Of a DNA stretch of 64,000 nucleotides, positions 27,281-35,719 are shown in pieces. The DNA lies in contig JAISIN010000042.1 of NCBI GenBank assembly GCA_031262085.1, forward strand, positions 18,049 through 82,048, given 5' to 3'. A program made the translations under genes and the position numbers. The DNA comes from Prevotellaceae bacterium. Lineage in GTDB: Bacteria > Bacteroidota > Bacteroidia > Bacteroidales > Bacteroidaceae. Position 1 is the stretch's first letter; each line of letters starts with the position of its first letter. The notes beneath the pieces were generated by a model. It made no database searches and was not told the origin of the DNA. It saw only the letters and a program-made list of their open reading frames with translations.

Positions 27281-27343
27281 TTTGTCCTGCGCGGGAAAAA
27301 AAAATTTCCCGCTGGAGAAAATAAATTTTCCCGCGCGGGAAAA
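27281..27343. repeat. Degenerate repeat tail ending in an 18-bp palindrome
   Basis: The array decays into related GC cores flanked by A and T runs (CCTGCGCGGG, TTTCCCGCTGG). It ends in a perfect 18-bp palindrome built on CCCGCGCGGG flanked by TTTT and AAAA (27326-27343). Confidence 0.75.
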
Positions 27344-27580
27344 ACAGAAAAGATACTTGCGAAAGCTCAGAAAGGTTTTATGCACGGAAGTCTCGGCTAT
27401 CTCGTCTGTTGTTACGGGTTTGCCCACGGTTACCGATTGCGGTTACGCATGAACTCTATGTGCGGTAACATTCCGTCTTGCCATCGGTAACGATATTCGT
27501 TAGGGGGGTCTCCATTAGCGTTAGTGGAGAAGCACTGTCTGAAAAGCGAGGCTCTACGGCGTGGATCAACTGCGTGATTA
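27344..27580. other. Non-coding stretch without recognised gene
   Basis: No ORF with family features was seen in either strand. It holds a few short inverted words (CGGTAAC and GTTACCG types around 27428-27490) but nothing that I can assign. Confidence 0.4.
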
Positions 27581-27649
27581 CGCCAATTACTAAAGTGAAA
27601 ACGCGCCAATTACTAAAATAAAAACGCGCCAATTACTAAAACTCCAGAT
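27581..27649. repeat. Three tandem 23-bp units upstream of the DUF4143 gene
   Basis: Units begin at 27581, 27604 and 27627, each starting with CGCCAATTACTAAA and separated by A-rich sequence ending in ACG. The last unit reaches to within 9 bp of the -7 element at 27658, so the array covers the -33 region. This layout fits an operator array. Confidence 0.85.
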
Positions 27650-27657
27650 ATCTTCGT

Positions 27658-27665
27658 TACATTTG
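27658..27665 (+). promoter_or_regulatory. -7 element for the DUF4143 ATPase gene
   Basis: TACATTTG matches TAnnTTTG, 21 bp upstream of the ATG at 27687 and immediately after the 23-bp repeat array. Confidence 0.55.
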
Positions 27666-27686
27666 CAGCCCAAAAATAAGATATAA

Positions 27687-28955
27687 ATGGCTGAATCTAA
27701 GTATTATCCTCGCACATGCGACCCTTTGGTAAACATGAAGCTATCTTCTTCGGGCGCATTGCTTATTGAGGGACCGAAATGGTGTGGAAAAACCCGAACA
27801 GGGCTACACGCGTCGAAAAGCGCTCTCTATATGCAAGATCCCGACAAAGGTGCCGGATATTTGCATTTGGCAGATACCATGCCGTCGCGTCTTCTGGAAG
27901 GAGCTAAGCCACGTCTGATAGACGAATGGCAAGAAGCTCCCGTTTTGTGGGATGCCATCAGATTTGATGTCGACCGAACAGGCGAATGGGGTCAATACAT
28001 ATTGACCGGTTCTGCTGTTCCCCGCGACGACCGGAAGCCAAAGCATACGGGTACGGGACGAATATCACGTCTCCGTATGCGTCCCATGTCATTGTTCGAA
28101 TCGGAGGAATCAACCGGTAGCGTCTCGTTGAAAAGTTTGTTTGAAGGACAAGCAGAGATTGTCGGTGAAAGCCTATTGACCATCCCCGACATTGCCGAGA
28201 TTATTTGCAGAGGCGGATGGCCGGAAACCGTAGTCAAAGGTAGCCGTTCGGAACAGGTTGCTCGCAACTATATTGATGCCGTTATTAATATGGATGTACA
28301 GAGAGTGGACGGGATCGACAGAAACCCGCAACGGGTACGGCAGCTATTGCGCTCGTATGCCAGAAATATATCAACCCTCGCAACCCTATCGACCATACTT
28401 AATGATGTCAAATCGAACGATACCACATTCTCCGAGCCAACTATGTATAGCTATCTTAATGCCCTCCGTCGAATATTCCTGATAGAAGATATTCCGGCGT
28501 GGAAGCCATCCTTACGATCGAAATCAGCCATTCGTGCTTCCGATAAGCGCCAATTTGTCGACCCGTCCATCGCCACTGCCGTTATGCTTACCAACGCGGA
28601 TACGATTCTCGATGATTTTGAATATTTCGGCTTTCTTTTCGAATCGCTTGTTGCCAGAGACTTGCGCATTTATTCACAAGTAATAGACGGCGAAATATAC
28701 CACTATCGGGATAAAGATAAGCTCGAAGCCGACCTGATTATCCGCTTGTACGACAACCGTTGGGCTGCCGTTGAAGTCAAACTGGGCAATAAAGGAATTG
28801 AAGAAGGAGCTAAGCATCTCTGCGAATTACGGCAAAAAGTGGATACCTCAAAAGTAGGAGAACCGGCATTCTTGATGATCGTAACCGGTGGACAATTCGC
28901 ATACAAGCGCAAAGATGGTGTGCTGGTGGTACCCATAGGCTGCCTGAGGGAGTAA
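27687..28955 (+). CDS. AAA_14 / DUF4143 ATPase
   Basis: The 422-residue protein has an N-terminal P-loop domain ('LLIEGPKWCGKTRTG' as Walker A; 'PRLIDEWQEAP' as Walker B; 'QYILTGSAVPRDD' as sensor) and a C-terminal DUF4143 domain with a PD-(D/E)XK-like end ('DKLEADLIIRLYDNRWAAVE', 'VKLG'). Such proteins are abundant in Bacteroidetes and archaea, often as accessory single genes; function is unsettled. It has its own promoter and is not co-directed with a partner. It separates GH53 from GH35 and may have entered the sugar locus later. Confidence 0.9.
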   Translation: MAESKYYPRTCDPLVNMKLSSSGALLIEGPKWCGKTRTGLHASKSALYMQDPDKGAGYLHLADTMPSRLLEGAKPRLIDEWQEAPVLWDAIRFDVDRTGEWGQYILTGSAVPRDDRKPKHTGTGRISRLRMRPMSLFESEESTGSVSLKSLFEGQAEIVGESLLTIPDIAEIICRGGWPETVVKGSRSEQVARNYIDAVINMDVQRVDGIDRNPQRVRQLLRSYARNISTLATLSTILNDVKSNDTTFSEPTMYSYLNALRRIFLIEDIPAWKPSLRSKSAIRASDKRQFVDPSIATAVMLTNADTILDDFEYFGFLFESLVARDLRIYSQVIDGEIYHYRDKDKLEADLIIRLYDNRWAAVEVKLGNKGIEEGAKHLCELRQKVDTSKVGEPAFLMIVTGGQFAYKRKDGVLVVPIGCLRE

Positions 28956-29000
28956 GTCAACATTGTGAAAGGTTGCAATTCTTTTAATGATTATAGTCGT

Positions 29001-29059
29001 ATTCTACATGCTTTGCCCCCAATTTTACATTTTTCATCGCTGCGAATGCACTACTTTTG
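29001..29059 (+). promoter_or_regulatory. AraC-type operator and promoter of the GH35 gene
   Basis: Half-sites of the TTYTRCATKY type start at 29002 and 29023 (21 bp apart), and TACTTTTG at 29052-29059 is the -7 element. The block equals the one before the sugar porter in sequence (26/33) and in distance to the -7 element (46 versus 47 bp). Confidence 0.6.
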
Positions 29060-29110
29060 TCTCCCGTAAACAACATATTATTATCATCCTTTCACATACT
29101 GCATACGCTT

Positions 29111-31468
29111 ATGACAACGAAAAGAACTTTCCTCCTTCCGGCTTTGAGCCTGTTGTGCGGCACACTTGTCGCACAGACGGAATACTCCGTCGACATTCCC
29201 CGCGTGCCGCACACCGTCACTTCGGGACACCTCAACCTCGGTGGCACCAGCCCCACGGGCGGTAGCATCGACTTCAACAGTTTCTATATGAACGTCGACG
29301 GACAGCCGTTCATCCCCATCATGGGCGAGATACACTACTCCCGACTGCCACATCAATATTGGGAGGAGGAGATTCTGAAGATGAAATCGGGCGGCATCAA
29401 CGTCATCGCGACGTATGTCTTCTGGAACATCCACGAGACAAACGAAGGCGTGTTCGACTGGACGGGCGACCGCGACGTGCGCCGGTTCCTCGAGCTGTGT
29501 CGCCAACACGATATGTACACGCTGGTGCGCATCGGTCCCTTCTGCCACGGCGAGATACGCAACGGCGGACTGCCCGATTGGATCTACGGTCGCCCCTTTG
29601 AGGTGCGCTCCAACGACGAGGGCTACCTCTACTACGTCAAGCGCCTCTATCACCACATCGCCGGTCAGCTGCAAGGATTGTACTACAAAGACGGCGGCAC
29701 CCTCATCGGCATCCAACTCGAGAACGAGCTGCAACACTCCGCCGCCCCGTGGTCGTTCGCCTACACCGGACAGCAGACCGAAAGCACCGTCGCCGACTAC
29801 GACGATGCCCTCACCCGCGTCGGCGTGAGCGTGCAGACCGCCCGCAGTGCTTATGCCGAGCAGGGGTCCGAACACTTGGCGATGCTCAAGAAACTTGCCC
29901 GCGACGAAGGTATCATCGCACCCCTCTACACCGTCACCGGCTGGGGCAATGCTGCCATACTGGAGAATGAGACCATCCCCGTCACCTCCGCCTACCCCTA
30001 TCCGTTCTGGGCAGAGCCGTCGCTGTCGCCCTTCTTCCTCTTCAAAGACATACAGCGCAACCCCGACTATGCCCCCGTGCGCTACGACGGCGCGAAGTAC
30101 CCCTCGTTTTGCGCCGAGATGGGTGTGGGCATACAGATAACTTACGCCCGTCGCCCGCGTGTGGCGCCCGAAGCCTCCGAAGCGCTGATGCTACGAACCT
30201 TAGGCTCGGGCAGCAACGGCATCGGCTATTATATGTATCACGGCGGACTGACCCCCCAACGCCCCGGAGGCGGTTTCTTTAGCGACGAACCGATGGGCGT
30301 GCCTAAAATATCTTATGATTTCCAAGCCCCTATCGGTGAGTATGGCAAGGTGAAACCGTCGTATCGCTACCTTCGCATCATCCATCTCTTCTTGGAGAAT
30401 TTCGGCAGCCGACTGGCGCCGATGGGCGTGGTGTTGCCCGAAACAAACGCCGCCATCACTCCCGACAACCGCGAGACGCTGCGCTATGCCGTGCGCTCGG
30501 ACGGACAATCGGGCTTCGTCTTCCTGAACAACTTCCAAGACCACGACACCCGCATCGACCAGCCGGTGAGCGCACTGAACATCAAGCTGACCGGCGAAAC
30601 CATCCGTTTCCCCGCCTTTACGTTGAAACAGGGGGTAAGCGCCATTCTTCCTTTCAACCTCAGCATGGAGGGTGTGTTGCTGAAATACACCACAGCCCAA
30701 CCGCTCGCCAAGGTGCAAACCGACGGCATGGCGCACTACATTTTTTATGCCCACGAGGGCATGGTACCGGTTTATCTGTTTGAAGGGAAAAGTCTTCGCC
30801 GCATCACACCGGGTCTACGGAGTTCTTTCACCATGAAGGGCAATGACGGAAAGAGATTCATTGTCACCACCCTCACCCGGGAACAGGCTTTGAACTTCAA
30901 CCAATGGGAAGAGGGCTTCTGCATCACCGATGCCACGCTACTGCAAGCGGATAATACCATTCGGCTACAAGCTACCAACAACCGCTTCCATTGCATTATC
31001 TCGTCCGACGAGAAGCCGAATTTCGGTCAGTTGAAGCCCACCATTAAGAAACAAGGTCTCTTCACCGAATACACCGTCGAGGTGCCTGCCGTACAGCCTC
31101 GATATGAGGCGAAAGAGGTGAGCAGTCGTCGTTACACCTTCGCCATGAGCAAGACACAATTCACCGAAAACGTGAGCGACCTGCTGCTCGACATCGACTA
31201 TGTGGGCGATAATGCGGTAGCTTTCATCGACGGGCACATGATAAACGACCATCTCTACTACGGCAACTCGTGGCAGATTGGATTGAAACAGTACGCCGAA
31301 ACACTCGATGCCAAAGGTATGTATTTCTATTTCCGTCCGATGCCCCGCAATGCTTCTTACCTGATAGACTTCGATGCCGATAAGCAGCCCGTCTTTGAAG
31401 GACAAACACTGTGTAAAATCAATGGATTGAAGGTAATACCGGAGTATGAGATAAGGTTGGAGATGTAG
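29111..31468 (+). CDS. GH35 beta-galactosidase, exported
   Basis: The 785-residue protein has a signal peptide ('FLLPALSLLCGTLVAQ') and a GH35 barrel to about residue 370. Motifs: 'GEIHYSRLPHQYWEEEILKM', 'VRIGPFCHGEIRNGGLPDWI', acid/base Glu206 in 'IQLENELQ', and the nucleophile region 'SFCAEMGVG' near 333. Beta-rich domains follow. The ATG at 29111 is chosen because the -7 element at 29052 would lie inside the coding region of the longer frame. It would remove galactose from galactan oligomers in the periplasm, fitting GH53 and the porter. Confidence 0.94.
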   Translation: MTTKRTFLLPALSLLCGTLVAQTEYSVDIPRVPHTVTSGHLNLGGTSPTGGSIDFNSFYMNVDGQPFIPIMGEIHYSRLPHQYWEEEILKMKSGGINVIATYVFWNIHETNEGVFDWTGDRDVRRFLELCRQHDMYTLVRIGPFCHGEIRNGGLPDWIYGRPFEVRSNDEGYLYYVKRLYHHIAGQLQGLYYKDGGTLIGIQLENELQHSAAPWSFAYTGQQTESTVADYDDALTRVGVSVQTARSAYAEQGSEHLAMLKKLARDEGIIAPLYTVTGWGNAAILENETIPVTSAYPYPFWAEPSLSPFFLFKDIQRNPDYAPVRYDGAKYPSFCAEMGVGIQITYARRPRVAPEASEALMLRTLGSGSNGIGYYMYHGGLTPQRPGGGFFSDEPMGVPKISYDFQAPIGEYGKVKPSYRYLRIIHLFLENFGSRLAPMGVVLPETNAAITPDNRETLRYAVRSDGQSGFVFLNNFQDHDTRIDQPVSALNIKLTGETIRFPAFTLKQGVSAILPFNLSMEGVLLKYTTAQPLAKVQTDGMAHYIFYAHEGMVPVYLFEGKSLRRITPGLRSSFTMKGNDGKRFIVTTLTREQALNFNQWEEGFCITDATLLQADNTIRLQATNNRFHCIISSDEKPNFGQLKPTIKKQGLFTEYTVEVPAVQPRYEAKEVSSRRYTFAMSKTQFTENVSDLLLDIDYVGDNAVAFIDGHMINDHLYYGNSWQIGLKQYAETLDAKGMYFYFRPMPRNASYLIDFDADKQPVFEGQTLCKINGLKVIPEYEIRLEM

Positions 31469-31522
31469 GATAGAACTGAACGATGCGTGCAACAATAACG
31501 CTATTGCAGGTTCGTCAATAGA

Positions 31523-31556
31523 AATCCCTGCAACTCTCATCAGAGTAGCAGGGATT
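31523..31556. terminator. Terminator between convergent GH35 and GGGtGRT genes
   Basis: AATCCCTGC (31523-31531) pairs with GCAGGGATT (31548-31556), extended inside by ACTCT/AGAGT with a CATC loop. A T-rich tail follows on the plus strand; it may serve both genes. Confidence 0.85.
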
Positions 31557-31584
31557 CTTTATAAGAAAAACAATTATGTTACAA

Positions 31585-32595
31585 TTACTTGTTCAGCGCC
31601 GTTGCCACATCTACCGCACAAGCCACGGTACAACCTACCATCGGGTTGTTGCCGATGCCGAGGAAGCCCATCATCTCCACGTGAGCGGGAACCGACGAAG
31701 AGCCGGCAAACTGTGCATCCGAGTGCATACGTCCCATGGTGTCGGTCATGCCGTAAGAGGCAGGACCGGCTGCCATGTTATCGGGATGGAGTGTGCGACC
31801 GGTGCCGCCGCCCGAAGCTACCGAGAAATAGGGCTTGCCTGCTTGGATGCGCTCTTTCTTATACGTACCTGCCACGGGATGCTGGAAGCGGGTAGGATTG
31901 GTAGAGTTACCGGTAATCGACACATCAACACCCTCTTTCCACATGATGGCTACTCCTTCGCGCACGTCGTCGGCTCCGTAGCAGCGCACCTTGGCGCGCG
32001 GACCGTCGCTGTAAGCAATTTCGCGAACCACCTTCAGCTCGCCGGTGTAGTAGTCGAACTCCGTCTGCACATACGTGAAGCCGTTGATGCGCGAGATAAT
32101 CATCGCAGCATCTTTGCCCAGACCGTTGAGGATGCAACGCAACGGCTCTTTGCGCACCTTGTCGGCTTTGGCTGCAATCTTGATGGCGCCTTCGGCAGCG
32201 GCAAACGATTCGTGACCGGCGAGGAAAGCGAAGCACTTGGTCTCCTCGCGCAGTAGCATGGCAGCGAGATTACCGTGTCCGATGCCCACCTTGCGGTCGT
32301 CGGCTACGGAGCCGGGAATACAGAACGACTGCAGACCGATACCGATAGCCTCGGCAGCTTGGTCGGCGTTCTTGCAACCCTTCTTGATGGCAATGGCACA
32401 GCCTACCACGTATGCCCACTTGGCGTTCTCGAAACAGATGGGTTGGGTCTCTTCGCACGTCAGATAAGGATCGATACCTGCGGCGTCGCAGAGGACGTTA
32501 GCCTCTTCGATGTCTTTGATTCCGTTCTCGTTCAGCACAGCAAGAATCTGCTTGATGCGACGGTCTTGACTTTCAAATTTCACTTCTCTAATCAT
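31585..32595 (-). CDS. GGGtGRT-family protein
   Basis: The 336-residue cytoplasmic protein carries the namesake motif in 'VASGGGTGRTLHP', near the C-terminal third. Other conserved words: 'LTCEETQPICFENAKWAYVV', 'FAFLAGHESFAAAEGAIKIA', 'VDVSITGNSTNPTRFQHPVA'. The family is named for the motif and I know no experimentally assigned function. The gene lies 18 bp after an IscU/NifU-like scaffold gene on the same strand, a pairing I recall as conserved. A role with iron-sulfur or selenium chemistry is therefore plausible but is inference. Confidence 0.85.
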   Translation of the reverse strand: MIREVKFESQDRRIKQILAVLNENGIKDIEEANVLCDAAGIDPYLTCEETQPICFENAKWAYVVGCAIAIKKGCKNADQAAEAIGIGLQSFCIPGSVADDRKVGIGHGNLAAMLLREETKCFAFLAGHESFAAAEGAIKIAAKADKVRKEPLRCILNGLGKDAAMIISRINGFTYVQTEFDYYTGELKVVREIAYSDGPRAKVRCYGADDVREGVAIMWKEGVDVSITGNSTNPTRFQHPVAGTYKKERIQAGKPYFSVASGGGTGRTLHPDNMAAGPASYGMTDTMGRMHSDAQFAGSSSVPAHVEMMGFLGIGNNPMVGCTVACAVDVATALNK

Positions 32596-32613
32596 AATAC
32601 TTTCCTCCTTCTG

Positions 32614-33315
32614 TTATTCGTGACGTGGATCGATATGTTTCACTGCTCCCTGCTCGGCTGTAACGCGACCATACGTGCCGGTTACCTTTTTCAATGCCTC
32701 GTTGGCATCGGTGCCTTTCTTAATCTCGTCCATGAACTTGCCCAGATGCACAAATTCGTAGCCGCAGATTTGGTCGTCCTTGTCGAGGAAGATTTGCTTG
32801 ATGTAGCCCTCTGCCATCTCCAGGTAGCGGGGTCCTTTGGCAAGCGTGCCGTAGAGCGTGCCTACCTGACTGCGCAACCCTTTGCCCAGGTCTTCCAGTC
32901 CGGCGCCGATGATGAGACCGCCTTCCGAGAAAGCCGACTGCGTGCGTCCGTAGACGATTTGCAGGAACAGCTCGCGCATGGCAGTGTTGATGGCATCGCA
33001 CACCAGGTCGGTGTTCAATGCTTCGAGAATGGTTTTACCCGGAAGAATCTCCGAAGCCATGGCAGCCGAATGGGTCATGCCCGAGCAGCCAATCGTTTCA
33101 ATCAAAGCCTCCTGAATGATACCCTCCTTGACGTTGAGGGTGAGTTTGCAGGCGCCCTGTTGGGGAGCGCACCAGCCTACACCGTGTGTTAAACCCGAGA
33201 TATCGACAATCTCTTTTGCCTTTACCCATTTACCCTCTTCGGGTATCGGGGCAGGTCCGTGGTTGGGACCTTTCTTCACAACACACATGTGTTCCACTTC
33301 GTGTGAATAAGTCAT
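32614..33315 (-). CDS. IscU/NifU-like iron-sulfur scaffold protein
   Basis: The 233-residue protein contains an IscU_N-like core with cysteines in 'GWCAPQQGACKL', 'ETIGCSGMTHSAAMASEIL' and 'DLVCDAINTAMREL', plus a C-terminal extension ('YIKQIFLDKDDQICGYEFVH'). Scaffolds of this type hold nascent [2Fe-2S] clusters. The start at 33315 ('MTYSHEVEHM') is preferred over one 48 bp upstream. It leads a two-gene operon with the GGGtGRT protein. No cysteine desulfurase is adjacent, so cluster delivery partners are unknown. Confidence 0.82.
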   Translation of the reverse strand: MTYSHEVEHMCVVKKGPNHGPAPIPEEGKWVKAKEIVDISGLTHGVGWCAPQQGACKLTLNVKEGIIQEALIETIGCSGMTHSAAMASEILPGKTILEALNTDLVCDAINTAMRELFLQIVYGRTQSAFSEGGLIIGAGLEDLGKGLRSQVGTLYGTLAKGPRYLEMAEGYIKQIFLDKDDQICGYEFVHLGKFMDEIKKGTDANEALKKVTGTYGRVTAEQGAVKHIDPRHE

Positions 33316-33382
33316 AATTACTTTTTTTGATATGGATGTATGTACTAAATATAATGAGTTCACAGCTTGAAAAAGCCGGGCG

Positions 33383-33390
33383 CAAAGGTA
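33383..33390 (-). promoter_or_regulatory. -7 element for the scaffold-GGGtGRT operon
   Basis: Plus-strand CAAAGGTA reads TACCTTTG on the minus strand, 68 bp upstream of the scaffold start. Confidence 0.5.
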
Positions 33391-33432
33391 GCTTTTTTTT
33401 GTATTAGTTGCTTGTGCATTAAAATCTTTCTA

Positions 33433-33440
33433 TACCTTTG
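33433..33440 (+). promoter_or_regulatory. -7 element for the B12 uptake operon
   Basis: TACCTTTG matches the consensus and directly precedes the cobalamin riboswitch, placing the transcript start at its 5' edge. A TTG lies about 18 bp upstream as a weak -33 element. Confidence 0.55.
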
Positions 33441-33451
33441 CCGCCGGTTTT

Positions 33452-33630
33452 GTTGGATATACATCCTTCGATGTACATTCCTGAAAAGGGAATCGGGTGA
33501 AACTCCCGAACAGTCCCGCTGCTGTGAACTCCAACATGATGCACCTGTCCATATACCCTGTGCCACTGCCGTAATCGACGAACGGTGGGAAGGCGGACAA
33601 ACGTGCGGAGTAAGTCAGAAGACCTGCAAA
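33452..33630 (+). ncRNA. Cobalamin riboswitch
   Basis: The leader contains the conserved core words of the adenosylcobalamin/cobalamin aptamer: 'GGGTGAAACTCCCGAACAG', 'TCCCGCTGCTGTGAA', 'GCCACTG', 'GGGAAGGC' and the B12 box 'AGTCAGAAGACCTGC' at 33613-33627. It lies between its promoter and btuB, so bound cobalamin should shut off the uptake operon. Boundaries are estimated from the core motifs. Confidence 0.93.
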
Positions 33631-33704
33631 ACCTATTCAAGCAACTGCCTTCGTGGAAAGGGCACGCGCGACGAACAGCATCATTGCCTCGTTTTTTTTC
33701 GAGT

Positions 33705-35702
33705 ATGACTTGTCAGATAGGAAAAGGAGTTCTGCTCCTGCTATTGTGCAGCATCAGCATGGGTACATACGCCCAGCAGCCGAATGACACCCTTGCCGGT
33801 CAGCTGCATCAACTGCCCGAAGTATCGGTGCGGGCGCCGCGTGTCATGCCTGCCCTCACTGCCACCGCACCCCTGCAACAGCTGCGGCGCACGGCGCTGG
33901 AGCGGTTGGGCGTCACTGCCGTGGCGGATGCCGTGCGACACTTTGCCGGTGTGAGCGTGAAGGACTACGGCGGCATCGGCGGGCTGAAGACCGTCTCCGT
34001 GCGCAGCCTCGGGGCGCAGCACACTGCCGTGAGCTACGACGGCGTAGCAGTGAGCGACGTTCAGTCGGGACAGGTCGACATCTCCCGCTTCTCGCTCGAC
34101 AACGTATCCGCCCTCACCCTGACCATTGGGCAGAACGACGACATCTACCGCACCGCACGCATGTTTGCCGCTGCCGGCGTGCTCAACATCGAGACCCAGC
34201 AACCGGCGTTCGACCGACTGCCGTTCAGCCTGGCAGTTCACCTCAAAGCGGGTTCCTTCGGCTACGTCAACCCCTCGCTCATGCTGGCGCAGCGCGTCAG
34301 CCGGCGCGTCAGCCTCTCTGCGTATGCCGACTACCTGCGTGCCGACGGCAACTACCCCTTCAAGCTGTGGAACGGCAACAAGCTGATCGATGCGCGCCGC
34401 AACAACAGCGACATCGACACGTGGCGTGCCGAGCTGAACCTGTTTGCCGACCTGAGCGACAGGCAGACGCTCAAAGCCAAGCTCTACCTTTTCGATTCGG
34501 GGCGCGGGCTGCCCGGCAGCGTCATCTACGACAACCCCTATGCTGCCGAGCGCCTCTACGACCGCAACTACTTTGCCCAGCTGAGCTACGAGCACCGTTT
34601 CTCCGCCCGTTGGAAGCTGAAAGCTGCCGGCAAGTTCAACTATACGTGGAACCGCGACTACAACGACCAGTCGTCGGGCATCACCGATAACCGTTTCCGC
34701 CAGCGGGAGGGCTACCTGTCGGCAGTGTTGTGGGGAGCACCGGCAACGCATCTCTCCTTTTCGCTGGCGCAAGACGTCGCCTATAACACGCTCTCGAACA
34801 CCTTCCCCAACTGTCGGTTCCCGCGGCGCCTCACCTCCCTCACCGTGCTTGTCGGGCACTACCGCCTGTCGCGCTTCACTGCCACCGCCTCTCTGCTCAA
34901 CACCTACATCACCGAGCGTGTGCGCACCGGTGCGGCAGTCCCCGACCGCAGGCGGCTGTCGCCTGCCGTCAGCCTGTCGTGGCTGGCGCTGCCTCGTGCG
35001 GGGGTACGGCTGCGCGCCTCCTATCAGGACATCTTCCGCACCCCCACGTTCAACGACCTCTACTTCCTCTCGTCGGGCAGTCGCAACCTGCGCCCCGAGA
35101 CCACCCGGCAGTTCAACGTCGGCGCCACGTGGAATGCCTCCGCACTGTTGCCTGCCGACCTGTTCACCCTCTCGGTGGACGGCTATTATAATCAGGTGAA
35201 GGATAAGATCGTGGCAGTGCCCACCCTGTTTGTCTGGCAGATGATGAACGTAGGCGAGGTGCAGACGTTCGGCATCGATGCCAACCTCAACGCCCAATGG
35301 CAGTTGGCATCCCGCTACCGGCTCTACCTCACCGGCGCTTACAGCTTCATGCGCGCCATCGACACCACCGACCCCGAGAGCAAGACGTGGCACAACCAGA
35401 TTGTCTATACCCCCCGACACTCCGGCTCAGCCAGCCTCACAATAGAGAACCCCTACGTCAATCTCACCTACAACCTGACGTACGCCTCGGCACGCTACAC
35501 CATGGCACAAAACCTGCCCGAAAACCGCATCGCACCCTACACCGACCATGGCATCTCGCTCTCGCACACCTTCCGTTGGAAACGACAGTCGCTCCGCGTG
35601 CAGCTCGATGCACTCAATCTGGGCGGAAAGAATTATGAAATTATACGTTTCTACCCCATGGCGGGACGGAACTATAAGATAAGTATCAACTACAAATTGT
35701 AA
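33705..35702 (+). CDS. btuB: TonB-dependent cobalamin receptor BtuB
   Basis: The 665-residue outer-membrane receptor has a signal peptide ('GVLLLLLCSISMGTYAQ'), a TonB-box-like stretch ('LPEVSVRAPR'), a plug domain ('VADAVRHFAGVSVKDYGGIG', 'VSVRSLGAQHTAVSYDGV') and a beta barrel ending in an aromatic strand ('YKISINYKL'). The upstream cobalamin riboswitch and the adjacent btuG and btuF support corrinoid as substrate. The ATG at 33705 is downstream of the riboswitch; longer frames run through it and are rejected. Length is near the family norm. Confidence 0.93.
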   Translation: MTCQIGKGVLLLLLCSISMGTYAQQPNDTLAGQLHQLPEVSVRAPRVMPALTATAPLQQLRRTALERLGVTAVADAVRHFAGVSVKDYGGIGGLKTVSVRSLGAQHTAVSYDGVAVSDVQSGQVDISRFSLDNVSALTLTIGQNDDIYRTARMFAAAGVLNIETQQPAFDRLPFSLAVHLKAGSFGYVNPSLMLAQRVSRRVSLSAYADYLRADGNYPFKLWNGNKLIDARRNNSDIDTWRAELNLFADLSDRQTLKAKLYLFDSGRGLPGSVIYDNPYAAERLYDRNYFAQLSYEHRFSARWKLKAAGKFNYTWNRDYNDQSSGITDNRFRQREGYLSAVLWGAPATHLSFSLAQDVAYNTLSNTFPNCRFPRRLTSLTVLVGHYRLSRFTATASLLNTYITERVRTGAAVPDRRRLSPAVSLSWLALPRAGVRLRASYQDIFRTPTFNDLYFLSSGSRNLRPETTRQFNVGATWNASALLPADLFTLSVDGYYNQVKDKIVAVPTLFVWQMMNVGEVQTFGIDANLNAQWQLASRYRLYLTGAYSFMRAIDTTDPESKTWHNQIVYTPRHSGSASLTIENPYVNLTYNLTYASARYTMAQNLPENRIAPYTDHGISLSHTFRWKRQSLRVQLDALNLGGKNYEIIRFYPMAGRNYKISINYKL

Positions 35703-35719
35703 ACTAAAAAAAAGAACGT

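Noticed and set aside
33585-33704. Upstream extension of btuB through the riboswitch
   Set aside because: The extension overlaps the B12 box and gives a basic non-conserved peptide before a good signal peptide at 33705.
33741-35420. Minus-strand frame of 559 codons opposite btuB
   Set aside because: The plus strand encodes a full TonB receptor under a riboswitch; the reverse translation has no recognisable domain.
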